From NCBI GenBank assembly GCA_008638375.1, contig CM018043.1:43537417-43601416 (forward strand): a stretch of 64,000 nt of DNA, read 5' to 3'. Positions 12,294 through 26,516 of the stretch are shown here, piece by piece; the first letter of the stretch is position 1; each line of letters starts with the position of its first letter. The DNA comes from Nyssa sinensis. Its lineage: Eukaryota > Streptophyta > Magnoliopsida > Cornales > Nyssaceae. The position numbers and the translations under genes were made by a program. A model generated the notes under the pieces. The model saw only the letters and a list, made by a program, of their open reading frames with translations, ran no database searches and was not told the DNA's origin.

Positions 12294-13652
12294 AGTCCAA
12301 TTGGCATTCTAGCACATTATGCCAAGGTAATTTATGGACATACGAGTTTGTAGCGAAAACACATCCCCTTATAAGGCCTCATAAATAAATACAATCCTTT
12401 CAAAAAATTTATTACATTATAGAATGAACGTTTTACATCAATTTACTAAAATCAATAAAATAAATGGGGATGCTGCGCCAATGACTCATATATCTTGAAA
12501 TTTACCTTATAATCCATACATCACAACAAAAAAGTGTACTAGAATATCAATTAAATAAGTTCATCCAATCATAACATATATTCACATACATAACAATATA
12601 ATGGCTCTTGATGAATGACTTTACCATATCTCACCACAATGAGAGTGGGTACTTGGGCATCACAATTAATGGGGATTAATATTATGTAACAATAATACAG
12701 TAAATAATTATCCACATGATAATTAAAATAAAAATAATCCACACATGACCTAGAAAAAAATATGATCCACACAGTGTAATTGTTCCTAATTTTCAGAGCC
12801 TTTCCAAGATTTTTTCACATTTAAAATAATTTTTTTGATGTTTTAAACTAATTTTTGGGATAAAAAAATTAATTTTTAAAGCCCCAAAAATATCAAAAAT
12901 AGGTAAAACAAATCCACCAAAAAATAACTCCCCCCCCCCCCCCAACAATGTATTAAACACTAATCTATAATTTTAATCACAAATATAGCTTTCTGCAATG
13001 TTTATAAAATTATTTAATCAAATGTTTAACATTTTTTACCCAAAAAAAGTTACTTTAAAATACTTTTTGAAGCCAAAAAATCACAAAAATACATATATAG
13101 GTCCAAAATCTTATGAGGATGACACTCTCCGGAGGAGTCAAAAAATAAACTCCAAAAGATAATGCACACGCTTCCATGCACCCTGCTGAGAATGGGGGTT
13201 GCATTCCTCTATAATTTATTTTCTCCAAAAACAAGATTTGGTTATGGCTGTAGTCAAACTTTGGGACCTTATATCTCACTTATTTTTGATAAAAAACTAT
13301 GTACCATATATCGATGAAAACTCTTGGAACAAGGAACATATCAGTATAAATTTCATGCATAATAATTGAGGTTTTATAGATCGTATTAAAATCCAATGAT
13401 TCATATTAAAGTTGTGTTTTCTTAGAAAATCAGAACTTTAAACTCAGATCTCTCACAGATCCAACGGTGGATCGCCATGAGATTTTAAGGGCTACCTATT
13501 GGGACTATAAAGAACATATCCACCATGACGGATTATTGGAAAAGTGTTCATATAATGATCTTTTGAAAATTAGGAATGTGTGTTTAATACATCATTTTCT
13601 CTCTTAATAAATTTACATGCATACAACACATATATTAGTGAACACAAGTCTG
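12294..13652 (-). other. copia 5' leader/gag remnant, no recognisable ORF
   Basis: This lies between solo LTR 1 and the copia primer site, so on the minus strand it is the element's leader and start of gag. It is AT-rich with no identifiable gag motif. A 14-C homopolymer sits at 12930-12943, a likely assembly trouble spot. Confidence 0.5.
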
Positions 13653-13666
13653 TGGCTCTAATACCA
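13653..13666 (-). other. copia primer-binding site (tRNA-iMet type)
   Basis: On the minus strand 13666-13653 reads TGGTATTAGAGCCA, one transition from the standard initiator-Met primer site TGGTATCAGAGCCA. It sits one base inside the right LTR, which fixes the element on the minus strand. Confidence 0.85.
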
Positions 13667-13667
13667 C

Positions 13668-14104
13668 TGAAGGAAATATATGAAAGAACAATCGGGTCTG
13701 AACTCGGTTAACTCTTGCAGTCCGGGTTCGTGAAAGCAGAATGAACCAACTTGTGTTACTAGCTTCTCCATCATATACGTCCATGTATAAACCTTTTTCG
13801 TCGATAGGATGGCTACAAAACTGAGTCACCTATGTATTTTCACAATCCAAATCTAGAGGTCTCTCGATGGTAACCTCGGAAGAATCTAAGAGAGATAATT
13901 GGAAGCCAAACTAGAAAGCAAAAGAGTTGGTGGATAACCAAAATATCCCCCCACACAAATATTGTAACTAAAACGTGAGATAAATATTTGCGTTGGTTGA
14001 AATTCAAAACCAACCAAATAATGATAAGAATTTTAATCTTATCACAACTCTCATTCAAATCTTGTGGATGCCCAAATGGTTATTGGTTCGGGTCTAACCC
14101 GACC
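13668..14104 (-). repeat. copia 5' LTR (right), first 437 bp
   Basis: It aligns with the left LTR from its first base. It is cut by the Tat element at the cgacc TSD (14100-14104 and 62538-62542). The last 12 bp are at 62543-62554. Joined length is 449 bp against 451 bp for the left LTR, which confirms the nesting. Confidence 0.9.
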
Positions 14105-15927
14105 TGTGGGAGTTAGCACTGAAAAAAAAGGGGAAAACATACGTCATCTTTTTTATAGATTTAGAAGGATCCCGGTTGTCTCTTTTCCCTAAAGGTGGGA
14201 AGGAGCGCCTATTATAAAAGATTAAGATTGAGGAATTGTCAACTTATTTTAGAACAAGAAACAAGCAAACCTGTTATAGATTGAGTAGTACATATAAAGG
14301 AAAAAATCAAAAAGAATGAAAAATAATTAACATTGTTTTGATTCCTAAATACATACTAAAGGATCCCTTGACATGGATCACAATAAAGATAAGGCGTCAA
14401 AAAATACAAATACCAGAGAAATGGGCTCGGGGGCTAAAGTATGGAGTGAGAAGGTATTAAGCACCCAACCCACCTGATCCAAATGGATCGGCCTCGAATA
14501 TTCACTTGCAAAGCTATTTTGTTATGAGAAAACTGAAAAAGAGAAATGTGAGTTTGGAAGAAATAAATAATAAAGAATATGGCATGAATAAAGTAAAATA
14601 AAATAGAAAAGACAGAAGACAGATCTAACTCGGGCCCGAAGACTTCTAACGTATCTGTTCAAAAAAAGGAATCAGAGTCACGTAGTTCTCCGGTTTACCC
14701 TCTTTTATCAATCGTGGTAATCAGGCAGCACTTCGACTAGGAAAATCTGGATTAGAGGCTTCAATCGGGCAGATCTCTAGCTTGTTCTTCGGTTTGGAAA
14801 GTATTGCTTCAGCTTGCTTCGTGAAGAGAGGCTGTCACCTCAGTAAGGCTTCGGCCTCGGGAGAGGGAAAGTTCTTGTAGAGAGAACTCTAGAATTAAAC
14901 TAAAAGTGTAAGGCTATGAAAATTGTCTTCCATTTGTGTCCCCTAAAATTGATGGCCTGGGGATTCTATTTACAGGGAAATATAGAGATTTGATCCAAAG
15001 GCCTAAGATGAACCCTAAAATGGAGGGCTAGGATCATGTCTTGAGTGATAATTATCTAATTAAATAAATAAAAAATTAAATAAGAATGATTATCCTAACT
15101 AAATGAATTAATAAATAATTATGACAATACACGAACCAATAAAATTGGTATCTACGTGCAAGAGTCAATGAGATAAAAGAGAAATAGAACTTAATTGCAA
15201 AATAAACTCTAAAATAAAAATGTCTAGGTTCAATGTATCTCCATTTAAGGAAATATTAAGCAACTAGATTTATGAAAAGTCTAAAAGTGAAAAGTCCTAA
15301 TTAAGCCTAAATAGACTACTATCACTTAAGATTACCAAATTTCCCCCAATTGAGTGGAGAATCTCTAGATTGCCACAAGACATGTGAAAAGACCAAATTA
15401 CTCCTAATTCGTCACCAAAGGGCTAAAATTAACAAATTACCCCTAGAGGGGTAAAATGATACAGAAATTATAAAAATGCCCCTCAAGTGATTAGGAAGTC
15501 CTACTGAGGGTAAGAATATGCCAAAATTACCAAAATGCCCTTAGTGGGCAAAAATGTGTGAAAATTATTGAAACGTCTCCCGATGGGCAGAAGAGTCCTA
15601 ACGAGAATGGAACTCTATCGGAAAGAGTTTTACTTAGACTAGGACTCTATCAAGAGAGTCCTAACGAGAATGAGACTTTATCGAGAAGAGTCTTACTTGG
15701 ACTATAACTTTGTTAGGAGAGTCCTAACGGGTATAGGACTCTGTTAGGAAGAGTCTTAATGGAACTAGGACTTTAGCAGGAGAATCCTAGCGGGAATATG
15801 ACTCTATCAGGAGGAGTCCTAATGGAAATAGGATTTTATCAGAAAGAGTCATACTTGAAGTAAGTTTCTTGGCATAATTACTAAATTGTTACTACTTAAT
15901 TAAGGGTCACAAGATGAGGTGTCTACA
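14105..15927 (-). repeat. Tat 3' LTR (left), 1823 bp
   Basis: On the minus strand it starts TGTAGACACCTC and ends with the CCCACA counterpart of the right LTR terminus. It aligns with 60600-62537 over most of its length but is visibly diverged, and it lacks about 115 bp present there. It contains a GAGTCCTAACGGGA-type minisatellite (about 15580-15860). Internal to it, 15928-15940 (minus ACGAGGAGCTTTT) is a possible short polypurine tract. Confidence 0.85.
15580..15860. repeat. LTR minisatellite, GAGTCCTAACGGGA family
   Basis: Alternating modules around GAGTCCTAACG and GAAGAGTCTTA, giving a period of about 60 bp built from two similar half-units. The matching array in the other LTR is at 62110-62470. 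Confidence 0.8.
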
Positions 15928-15940
15928 AAAAGCTCCTCGT

Positions 15941-17525
15941 TGATAGAACTTGCAAGAAAGTGAGCGTCAACGTAAGAAAAAAGAGACGACCATTTTGAAC
16001 TTGATTTGTGATTTTTGTTTGATGAGGTCAGACACATTCCTCTATGAGATTCCTATGTATCACCCTCAGGTGAATCCGACCTTTTGTAGTTTGTGACTAG
16101 CGAAAATGAGTGTTATCCTCACTGAATTTCTTTAAAAAGATTCATCTTGATAGGATTTTTGTGAGCTTATGCCCTCGAAAATGACCCCTCAGAGTCTTAC
16201 TTGATTAGAAATGTAATCCTAACAAGTCTTTCATGAGGTTGTGTTCTCATGAGATGGTCTTACGTCCTTGGATGTTTTACCTAAAAGGGAGTTCCAACTT
16301 AGTAGGTTGACAAGAGGGAATATGATAGATGGCTTACTTGAAAGGAACGATATCCTAACAGGATGGTTATACGATAAATGACTTACCCGAAAGGAATGCT
16401 ATCCTAATAGGATGATAAAATGCATCCTCAGATGACTTACCTGAAAGGAATGCTATCCTAAAAAGATAATGAATTTGCGTCCTCAAACGACTTTCCTGAA
16501 AAGAATGCTATCCTAATAGGCTGATAAAATGCGTTCTCAGATGACTTACCTGAAAGGAATGATATCCTAACAAGGTAATGAATTTGCGTCTTCAGATGAC
16601 TTTCCTAAAAGGAATGCTATCCTAATAGGCTAATAAAATGCTGTCATCAGACAACTTTTCTGAATGAAACGCTATCCTAACATGATGGTGATGCGATGGA
16701 CGACTTACTTGAAATGAATGCTATCATAACAAGATGCTTATAAAAATAATGCTATTCTAATAGAATTTTCATAAGATTGCATCCTTAACGGATAGATTAC
16801 CAAGATGGATTACCTCTTCAGACATTTTGCCGAGATGGATGACGCCCTTTCTATGGAGAATAAAGACTCTATGGGGAATGCTATAATATATTTTTGCTGA
16901 AGAGATGAATTTTATTGAGAAAACGATGATGGTTCAAACTTCACTAGGGAATGGACAGAGCTGACTTTGTGATTTTGAGAAATAAGTAGTTGTGCCTTAC
17001 TTCGAAAAATGTGACTCGGGTCTCGAGGGACCACTAAAGGAAATGCTATACGCACTATCTTTTGAAAGAAATCGGGAGTTACTTGGTGGTGGTTTCAGAT
17101 TAGTGAGCCTATTTTAGAAAATTATTGATTTTCCTTTTGATGTTCGGCGTTTAATCACGGTGCATTTCTTAGACATATTTTAGGCAAAATGTTTGATTTT
17201 GACAAAGAATGGGTTAAAATGGGCCAAAATGGGCCAAGATTCGTAAAATGGGCCACAGCCTAGAAGTTGGTCTATCTAGACTCTATGTGCTGATCGGCTA
17301 TCTGTGAGTGCCGATTGGCACTCAAGTGCTTGGGCAACTTTGCTTTAAAATGTTGCGACTTTTGATTTTTCTCATTGTGTTCTTGAATACTCTCCTACCC
17401 TTCTTGTGATCATATTTTGTAGAGTTGTGAAGGAGGTTAGATTGAAGTATTTGACACTTGTTTTGACCTTTCGGAAGATTAAACGACTTGTTTTTCAACA
17501 ACAAATCCAAAAATTTCAAGAGAAA
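15941..17525. repeat. Tat 3' non-coding region with dimeric 54-bp minisatellite
   Basis: Within this stretch, about 16325-16760 is a tandem array of roughly eight 54-bp units, each with GAAAGGAATGCTATCCTAA. Adjacent units alternate between an AATAGGATGATAAAATGC form and an AAGATAATGAATTTGC form, so the working period is a dimer of about 109 bp. The rest has no recognisable coding content. A GTGCTGATCGGC block at 17287-17298 lies about 240 bp before the antisense gene that follows. Confidence 0.75.
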
Positions 17526-18814
17526 ATGTCAAAGGAAGGCCTTGGTGACTCGGACCCAATGTTCAACATTGACCGTGATTTAGGGATGTCCAGACCAGTG
17601 CATCTTCTAATATAAACCAGCCCCGGGCTTTCGGAGCAACACGAGCTTATTCCAAGACGGTGGCGCACCATTTGTTGTAACAGTACCGGAAATGGCCAAG
17701 TATGGATTTTCTTGAGGTTTTCTTCCAATTGTTTTGAGATTTTTGAGCTTATTTTTGAAGCATTTGGTTTGTTTTTCATGCTTTGAAAGCGTTTTGCACA
17801 AAAATACTGATTGCATGCATGCATGGATATTTCACCCACGTGCCTTTTAAAAGGTGCACACCATGCGTTTGTGAAAATGCCTAAATGAGCTAGTTTTTGC
17901 TCTGCCTTGGTTTTTTTCATTTGGTTGATGCTTGTTTGGCATGCTTATGGTATTTAAAAGGATTTTCTAACATATTGACTTTGATCTTTTGTAGTTGGAC
18001 TTGGAAATCTGAGCTCGAGGCTTGGTGACGAACATCGTGGAGTGGTAGGGCTGATTTGCCCCTTCGATACCAAGGGCAAGTAGGGGGCGGCCAGTTTTAG
18101 GCCATATTTAGATCGGATAGTCCACGTTGATAATGACTAGAAGATTCTTTATGCTTTGACGGAGAAATGGTGGGACATCATCAATACTTTCCACCTTCCG
18201 GTTCAAGGAGGTAACATTGACTCCTTTTGACTTCTCAACGATCACTAGGCCTTCGAGTTGGCGGTGATCGAATCCCATGGGATAGTGAAATGCACAGTCG
18301 GGGTGATGAGATTTCCCAAGTTCTAGGGTGGCGGCCCATATTGGCCTCTAGTAGTGCTGTGCGTGCTAGGCATATCTTAGGGAACTTTCACTTTTGGGAG
18401 TGCCGTAATGCTATTAAGGAGGATTAGTTGACTAGAGCTTTCATGTTTTTGTCTTTGGCCGGACCCTCTTGGCCAATACCGGTGACACTATCCATATTTG
18501 GTGCCTCCTTGCTTTGGAGGATGTGGAGAACTTTGGGTGTTTTAACTAGAGAGGCACTGCAATGGCTGTTTTGTATCGTTGGATGTGCATACTATCCTTG
18601 GCGGTCACTAAAGGACTTGGTGGTTTCAACATTATTTGGGAGGTATGAATTTGTGAATCTCCTCACTTTCCTTTTTGAGAAAATCTCATTTTGATTGACT
18701 TTCCTATTTTGGACAAATTTGGACCTATGAGGTCCTCTAACTGTTGCCCTACCCATTGGTGGAGGTAGAAGAGAACATATTTCCCGGCATGTGATGATGG
18801 CGGAAGGCAAACAG

Positions 18815-19383
18815 GTGGACTCATGCTTTCATTTATGATAGATTTGATGGAACCCTTGGAGGGTGGTCCCGTCCTCAGTGGAGTGGAGTATTGGGATAGC
18901 GTGCCAGCGCTTAATTTTGGAAGTCCCTTTTGAGAGGGTATATTACTTGGGTGAGAGAATGATTTTCCAACTAGATACTGCCATGCAACTCTTCTTGCCT
19001 ATATCACCCCCGACCAACATGAGAGACTTGGAGTCATTTGACTCCGACCTCAACTTCTTGGAGCTTTATGAGGGGGTGGCCATGCAACGGTTCTTCAACC
19101 AGTTTGGCCACATGACGAGCTACTTGGAGGAGTTTATGCCTCCCTTGACTAGGGGTCCTGTTCTTCCACTTAGGGTTGGGAGGCCAAGTGACAGGTTGTC
19201 TTAGAAGGCCGCCACCACAGCGATTGACGCAGGGCTGCCGGTGGCTTTCCTAGCTTTCAATGTATCAATGATGACTGATGACGCGGGCTAGAAGAGTTAT
19301 CCTGGCCAACCGGGTCTATTGAAGGACTGTCGGGTCCCAATTACTTGATTGGGGTAAGAGTTTTCTTTTGCTTAAAATTTTTC
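18815..19383 (+). repeat. Tandem duplication inside the PMD gene, copy A
   Basis: It matches 19405-19817 plus 27489-27640 (copy B, split by an LTR). Shared landmarks are CATGCTTTCATTTATGA, GGAGTGGAGTATTGGGATAG, the CGGTTCTTCAACCAGTTTGG block and the GATTGGGGTAAGAGTTTTC end. Copy A keeps a 113-residue open frame at 18863-19204 with FERVYYLGERM; copy B is more decayed. The duplication covers a PMD exon and its following intron start. Confidence 0.8.
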
Positions 19384-20458
19384 TTTTGTTGATATATGAT
19401 GTGAGAAACTCATGCTTTCATTTATGACAGATTTGATGGAACCCTTGGGGGGTGGTCTCGTCTTTAGTGGAGTGGAGTATTGGGATAGCATGCCAATGCT
19501 TGATTTTGGAAGGCCCTTTTAAGAAGGTATATTACTTGGGTGAGAAAGTGATTTGCCTAGGTTTTCTACGCCTATATCGCCCTCGACCAACATAAGAGAC
19601 TTGGACTTGTTTGACTCCGATCCTAACTTCTTGGAGCTTTATGAGAGGGTGGCCATGCAACGGTTCTTCAACCAGTTTGGCCACATGACGAGCAATTTAG
19701 ATGAGCTGACCTTTTCTTAATTGGATGTCCGCCTCTTCCACCTAAGGTTGGGAGGCCAAGTGCGAGTGACAGGTTGTCTCCGAAGGCCGCCACCATAGCC
19801 GCTGACGCAAGGGCTGCTGTAATACCCTAACTCAGGATTGCACGTATATCGAGGTAGACCGGGTTGGGTAGCGTACTATTAGTTATAACCCGAACTGTTT
19901 AAACTTTATATCACTATATCAAATATACTGTACGAATTTAGGAAGTAAATAGTATCAGTTATATAACTAGGGCAATACCCGAGCAACCCAGAACCATGCC
20001 TTGTAATACGTGTATACACGTATTTCCATGCATACATACGTACATACACATGCATAGCTTATGACATATCAGGGTATGTATATGTGCTCAGAAATCAGTA
20101 TATACGTGTATATATATGTATAAGATGGGTATAAATTATGTATTTATACATATATATATAATTATAATATAGTATAATATATAAGTATATATATATATAT
20201 GTATGTCTGTTTAAAATGTAAAAGAAAAGAAAAAAAGAAGGGAAAGGAAGCTACCAAACAGTAGCTTGTGGGTGCAGTGTGTAGTGTGTCGGTTGGCTTA
20301 AGTGTGTGTGTGTTATGTGTGTAAACATATAATATATGTATATATATATACACAAATATCTTTACAAAATTGAATGCAAAGCTGCATTCTTAGAAAAGAG
20401 AAAAAGAGAATTAAATAGAACAGAAGAAGGAAGTCAAGGAAAAGGGGCTGAGGAAGGA

Positions 20459-20489
<31 letters not shown>

Positions 20490-20509
20490 AGAGAAAGTGG
20501 GCGGTTGAG

Positions 20510-20548
<39 letters not shown>

Positions 20549-22349
20549 TGCGTAAGTTGTTTAGATAGAAACAGAAAACAAAAGAGAGAAAGAGGGAACT
20601 GAGTATTGTTTTGGACTCAAAGGAAGGGCTGAAGGATTCAGGGAGGAGGAACCTGCACCAAGAAAATCAGAATTTGAAAGGTGAGTGGTTGTTTCTGTTT
20701 TGAAATTTCTAGCATGATTTGTTTAGTTTAAAGTAAAGGGTCTGAACAAGCATGAAAAATGGTGAGATTAGAAAGAAACAACAGCTCATTTGGTTTAAAA
20801 TTGAAAGAGAAAACAGTAGTTGCAGGTGTAAGAAAATAATCGGGTTTCTAATATTTTATGCATTAAAGATTATTCAAACGGTCTAGAAATTTCCCTATAG
20901 AGTGCAGAAAACAAATAGAGAAAGAAACGAGTAAAAACAATGAGAAACCAAGCATGAAATGTAAAAATTTTAGGTCACCGGAGCTTCGGGTTTTGCCATA
21001 TTCGTGGAGAATTAGTGATCCAAATGGAAAACTAAACTTAGATTCATGATCTCCATGAAAAAATATAGAAAACTGCATTGAGCTAGGTCAAAAAATCCAT
21101 CGAAAAATATTCGCCGTCGCTGGAGAAGACGACTGCTCACATCGGAACCCTACCGGAGTTTCATTGAAAAAACGGGGAAGAAGACTGTTCAATCTTGGGT
21201 TCAGGTTCGGGTTCGGGTCATGGGTCGGATCCGGGTCGGGACCCGACCGAAATAAAAAGGGGCAAACCAAAACGACGCAGTTTAGGTTAAGTTTTAAAGG
21301 TTTTTAAAATTGAAATTGGAGTGTTTGGTTACGGGTTTAAAAAATAAAATTGAAATTGATTTTGGAATAGGGATATCTTATTCCAGTTTTGAAGCTTAGC
21401 CACTGTTTGGCTGTCTTTAGTTAGGATAAGATTTTTTGAAATTGCAATTGAACCCAGAAGTTACGGAATTTGCAAATAGACCCCCCAACTTTTAATTATT
21501 ATGATTTGACCCCCCAGAATAAAATATTAATTTAATTAATTAATTTAAAATAATAGAAAAATTACGAAAATGCCACTAAGTCAAAAAGTAGTTAAACGGA
21601 CTCCGATTAAAATAAAAGAATACGTAAATTTTTATTATTTCAAGCATTCTAGACTCAATCGTGGAGTTTGATTTGTGAAAAGAGGTCTCGAGAAGTAAGA
21701 ACCCCTGAAAGTGTAAATGACCATTTTACCCTTTATTGTAACGATGTCCAAATTAAACATATGAATAGTGTATTTTAACTATCTCGGACATTCTAAGACC
21801 AATGGTGAGGTCCGTTTAGCAAGACGAGATCTCAAAAAATAAAAGACCCGTAAAAGTGCAAAATGACCATTTTGCCTTTTTTAGTACAGAAGTCCGAATT
21901 GAATTCCGCGAAAGCCTAAATCGACTTTGTTCGACGTTCCAGATTCAATAGTAGAGTCTAATTTAGTAAAAGAGGAACTAATAGTAAAGAGGCATAAAAT
22001 TTAATGAATATCATAACTTATGAAAAGGTAAACTGAGATATACTATTTATTAATGAATAGGGATTTCAAAGAGGAAGGAACAGTGACTTGGTTTTATTGT
22101 GAAAGAACAGAAACGGTTTAAGAGGTAAGTAAATGTCTGATCTCTGCATGTGTTACATTCCTAACCATGTCAATAGCCTTTCTTATATTATCTATTGTAC
22201 TCCATACATGCCAGAATATTTATTGAGTCCACATTGATATTGCTCTATCTTGTGGAAAGTGTTTATTGACTGTTATATATCTTGATCATGACTTCTGTAC
22301 GCTCTGTACATAGGCCTCAAGGGGCAAGACCTATGATCTCAGTGGCCCA

Positions 22350-25300
22350 TGTCACGACCCGAAACCCACCCTGCGCGGATTACCGGATCGCGATCGCCGC
22401 CCCGAGACCCGAAGGCCTCGAGACAAGGCTCGCATAGGTAGCGGTATCGAATAGATGTGCTTCATGTGGTTGCGGAAGCGTGAAAATCTTTTTTTTTTTT
22501 TTTTTAAATTTGCACATCCGTCCGATACTGCCGCTATTCTCAATGGTACACATGTTCACACATTCATATAAAATCAGAGCGTAACTAAAACTTAAAAGGC
22601 TTCATAATTAAAATCTTAATTCAACTGCCCCGTAGGGCTTAATACACGTCCTTAAAATATCAGCTAATACAAAACATATTAATCAGAGATCATGTGATTT
22701 TTCCCCAAAAGAACTCCTCAAGAAAATCTTCCCAAAAGCTAGGTTTCTCCTTATAGTCTTCAATAATCGATCTGCCCTTAGTCACCTGAAAGGGGGGCGG
22801 ATAAAATCCGGGTAAGCTGATCAAAGCTTGTGAGTAATTCCTGCATTCGTCATGGGTTTTCAATTGGTAGTGGTTTTAGCACATGAGGGTTTATGAAATA
22901 CTCACTACCAATTGCTTGTACATTTTAGAACACAGAGTATATGCATTCTTAAAACAATAGCTTTGAACAATTAAAGTATTCAAGCTAAATACACATTTTC
23001 TTCAATTAGAGCATATGCAATTTAAAAGCATATAAACACGTGAAATAGAATAGGGATAATACCTACTTCTATTTTCAAAATCACTTATCATCTTTTCTAT
23101 TTTATTAGGCGGAATCTGTTTCGAACCAGACTCCCATTTTACTGCCAATACTGTCGATGGAGATATCTCATTTGCCTAGGGGATTAGATCCTTCTACCGG
23201 GCATGTACTGTTGAATCCCGAAGGATTTCAACCATAATAGGGGGTGGTACTTAGTACCGTTTATCTTATAAAACATTTGTCACATGACTTCTTCAATAGA
23301 TATTTTTCATGAACATTTAAAGCATGAAATGTATAAATTCTACAATAAAGCTTCAAATACACGTGATAATCAAATTCAGAATATTAAAGAGGTTTGCATT
23401 TGATTTAGACATGCTGATGTATTTTCAAGAAAAGAGCTGAATTTAAAACATTTAATAAGCATGCCGTAACAGAATATTTTAAAAGAACGGAATCATATAA
23501 AGACTGAATTTGATATTCAAAGGCTGCAATGACTTGAGCTTAAAACTTCTTCAAATATATGGAGTTAAATCTCCAGTTCAAATACAGGGTTACTCACCTC
23601 GGTCCTTTAGGGTTAGGGCTAAAAATGCGCTTTCCCACTTCCTCCGTAATTCTTAAGAACAATCCATAACAATCTCATTAACTTCACATTACTGCAATAT
23701 CACCTACTGATGCTTCTTAATTTATGCTTAGTTCGTATTTTATCCTAGTCGATTTACTAACATCCTATAACTTCGCACGTACTTAATTCAACTCGTACTT
23801 TTAACCTACGACACAATTTAATGTGTTAGAAACTTAATTTATTTCAACTTATACTCTTCTGGTAGTTTCATTAACTTTAAATATTTATTTACTTTTCAAG
23901 TTAACGCGTCGTGTCTTCTCGTACTTTATTTTTCCGTATTTGCCTCAGTTTAATACTTCGGCAATGTTTTAATTATAGTCATCTGACTGATGCTATTCAT
24001 CAAATTTTATGTATTTTTATTTTAGACATTTCTTTTGGTCGAATAGACTCTACCATTGAGTCCGGAGCGTCGAAGAAAGTCAGTTTAGACCTTCTTTGGT
24101 TTTATTTGGCTTTTGGTGTATTAGGGGTTATTTGGTCATTTTACCCTTTTACGTGTCTTTATTTTTTCGGGTCCCGTCTCTTAAAATGGACCCTACCATC
24201 AGTCTCAGAGTATCCAAAATAGTAAGGATACACTATTTATTTGTTTAATCCGGACTTCGTTTGACTTGTTTAGGGGGAAGGGCAATTTGGTCATTTTGAC
24301 ATTTTTAGGAGTCTTAAATTTTTCGGGGCCTCATCTCATGTCACAGACCTCACCAATGGACTCAGAGGGTCCGAGATAGTAAGGTTACATATATAACTTG
24401 TAATTTTTGGACAACGGGCCATTTCGGAGCATTTAATTTAATTAATTTCATTTAATTAAATTAATCTTGATTAAGCATAATACATATATTATTTTGTACA
24501 TAATTAGAACAGGTTGAATAGGGTGGCACGCTGGCCAGCGTGTCACCTCCCTCCCCATACCACGCAGATTCGAATCTCACCAGGTGCGGTTGCACCTTTT
24601 AATTTTCGGATTTAATTAACTATAATATATATACATATTGTGTTTGTAAATGGACACACGCATACGCGTGGCCGAGTGGGAAAAGGCGTGCGTGGGCGCG
24701 TGGGGGTCAGGGGTTCGAACCCCAGGGACTTCGGTTCTGTATATTTTTCTGATTAATTCCTCGCCAAACAATGGACAAGGGTGTTAACCGTGTGTGGGCT
24801 ATTTAAAACATGTATTGGTTTAAATCAATTGGGCCTTAACCGTGTAACCAAACGGCTCGTATCCAGGTTTTAAAAACCTTTAGCTGAAACGACATAGTTT
24901 CAATAATGCGGTGGTTGCCCCTTAGCGTGACACGTGGTTGAGTCGACACACCGAGTTAGAAGACACGAGTTGGCTCACCGTCGTCTTCCTCATTCGACCC
25001 CACTGTAACCCTAGTTACAGTTTTCCAATTCTTTCTATTTCGAGAATTTTCCCTCAACCGATCCCCACTGTTTTGATGGGAAACCCTTCCTACAACATCA
25101 CTAAACAACTTGGCATTCGTTTGAGAGTTCGAATCGAACTCATTTGCTCGGTTAAAGGGGCGATAATCCTGACTGTAAGTGGCTCGTTCATGCTCATTTC
25201 TTCACCATTTTTAGTGAGGATGGGCTTATTTTGATCCCCTCTTCATGAGGATTCAAATCCCATTCATGGATGTTGGTTTAAATGAGAGTTTAAGGGTTTG

Positions 25301-26516
25301 GGTTGTAAACCCGTAACCTGCAAGTCCATGTTTGGAGGTCTTTCTATGGGATTTTTGATCGCGTATATAGGTTTTTAGGATGCTCTTAGGGTCTTCTTGA
25401 GGTCTTGATAGACCAAATTTGGTTTAGGGAAAGTTGGTTCAGACCTGCTCCAAGCAAGGTCCATCCATGGCTGCCTTGTGTACGGCCTGTGTTTCTTAGG
25501 TGTTTTAGGTCTAGATTTTCATGCATAATTCATGTATATTCATCCTAACCATCATATATGCTAAATCAAAGGCTTAAAACAGATTCATACATATAAAAAT
25601 TCTAGAGAGAGAAATTCAAGTGTTTGAGGGTTTACCTTGTTTCAAACTGTTTCTCTCTCCCTTGCTCCTTGCTTCCTACTTCTGAATGTCCCAGAAACTC
25701 CTTCAATCTCTCCCTCACTCTCGGATGGTTGTGTTTTGTGTGTATAAGCACCATGTATTTTGTATAAGGAGAAGAAATCATGGCAATTTCTGATTGCCCC
25801 TCTCTTTGGTTTAACCCATTTCAGGCTTCTTCATGAGTGGCCTGAATTGCCACTGTTGGGCAGGCCATGAGTGGCCGGTTGTGTGTGTGTGTGGTGTTTG
25901 ACTCACATATATATATATATATATGTATATGTACATAGTTCAACCCTAATACACCTTGGATAATACACATACCTCTCCCACTTTTGTACACTTTGGACAA
26001 TAGCATGCCCTATTATACATACATTTCATACATACATATTTTGGCATACATGCATGCATGCATTCACATACACATATATATATATTCATGTATAATTGTA
26101 TATATATATATATATTTAAGGTTATAATTATTTATACAGTATATATATATATTTCTATATTTAATTACGTATATTAATTGTTACAATTTATTTCTTATAC
26201 TTAAAACAATTAATTACTTTAAAAATTAATTATTTTCTTAAATGTATTATCTTGTACTAATCTTCGTATTCTCGTAATATTTGTCCAAATTCTCGTACTC
26301 GTATCAACAATTGGTAGTTGACGTGAAAATGTAATTATCATCAAAATCGACATGTTGGTGATTGCAACGAAAGTGATGTACAGTCATCCTGACTTTTCAG
26401 GACATTTACTTAAAAGTTCGTGCGTCGGGGTCGACACCGACCTTGTTACTAAAGGTGTTGATTTCCAATTTCAACACAACAGCTTAATAGTCCCTAATTT
26501 GGGTCGGGGTATTACA
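22350..26516 (+). mobile_element. Solo LTR 2, nested in the reverse LTR; right end unusual
   Basis: The start TGTCACGACCCGAAACCCACC is exact. The body is collinear with solo LTR 1, including both tRNA-like modules (24524-24577 and 24669-24722). Collinearity fails near 26285. About 220 bp of different sequence follow before a family-type end GGGTCGGGGTATTACA at 26516. No 5-bp TSD is found there (gccca left, ttcag right). A gccca/gccta near-match exists if the element ended at 26530, but then it would not end in CA. The left border is firm and the right border tentative. Confidence 0.7.
24524..24722 (+). promoter_or_regulatory. Two tRNA-like modules of solo LTR 2
   Basis: Module 1 has the TGGCACGCTGG box and the same 16-bp palindrome (24527-24542), plus a GATTCGAATCT box B-like site near 24567. 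Module 2 has TGGCCGAGTGG (24669-24679), an exact Ser/Leu-type box A, followed by AAAAGGCGTGCG. Its box B is GGTTCGAACCC (24712-24722), inside a GGGGTTCGAACCCC stem-loop. Confidence 0.65.

Noticed and set aside
24669..24722. Functional tRNA-Ser or tRNA-Leu gene
   Set aside because: Box A, box B and T arm look right, but no proper anticodon arm or acceptor stem can be formed, and the module repeats in another LTR with changes.
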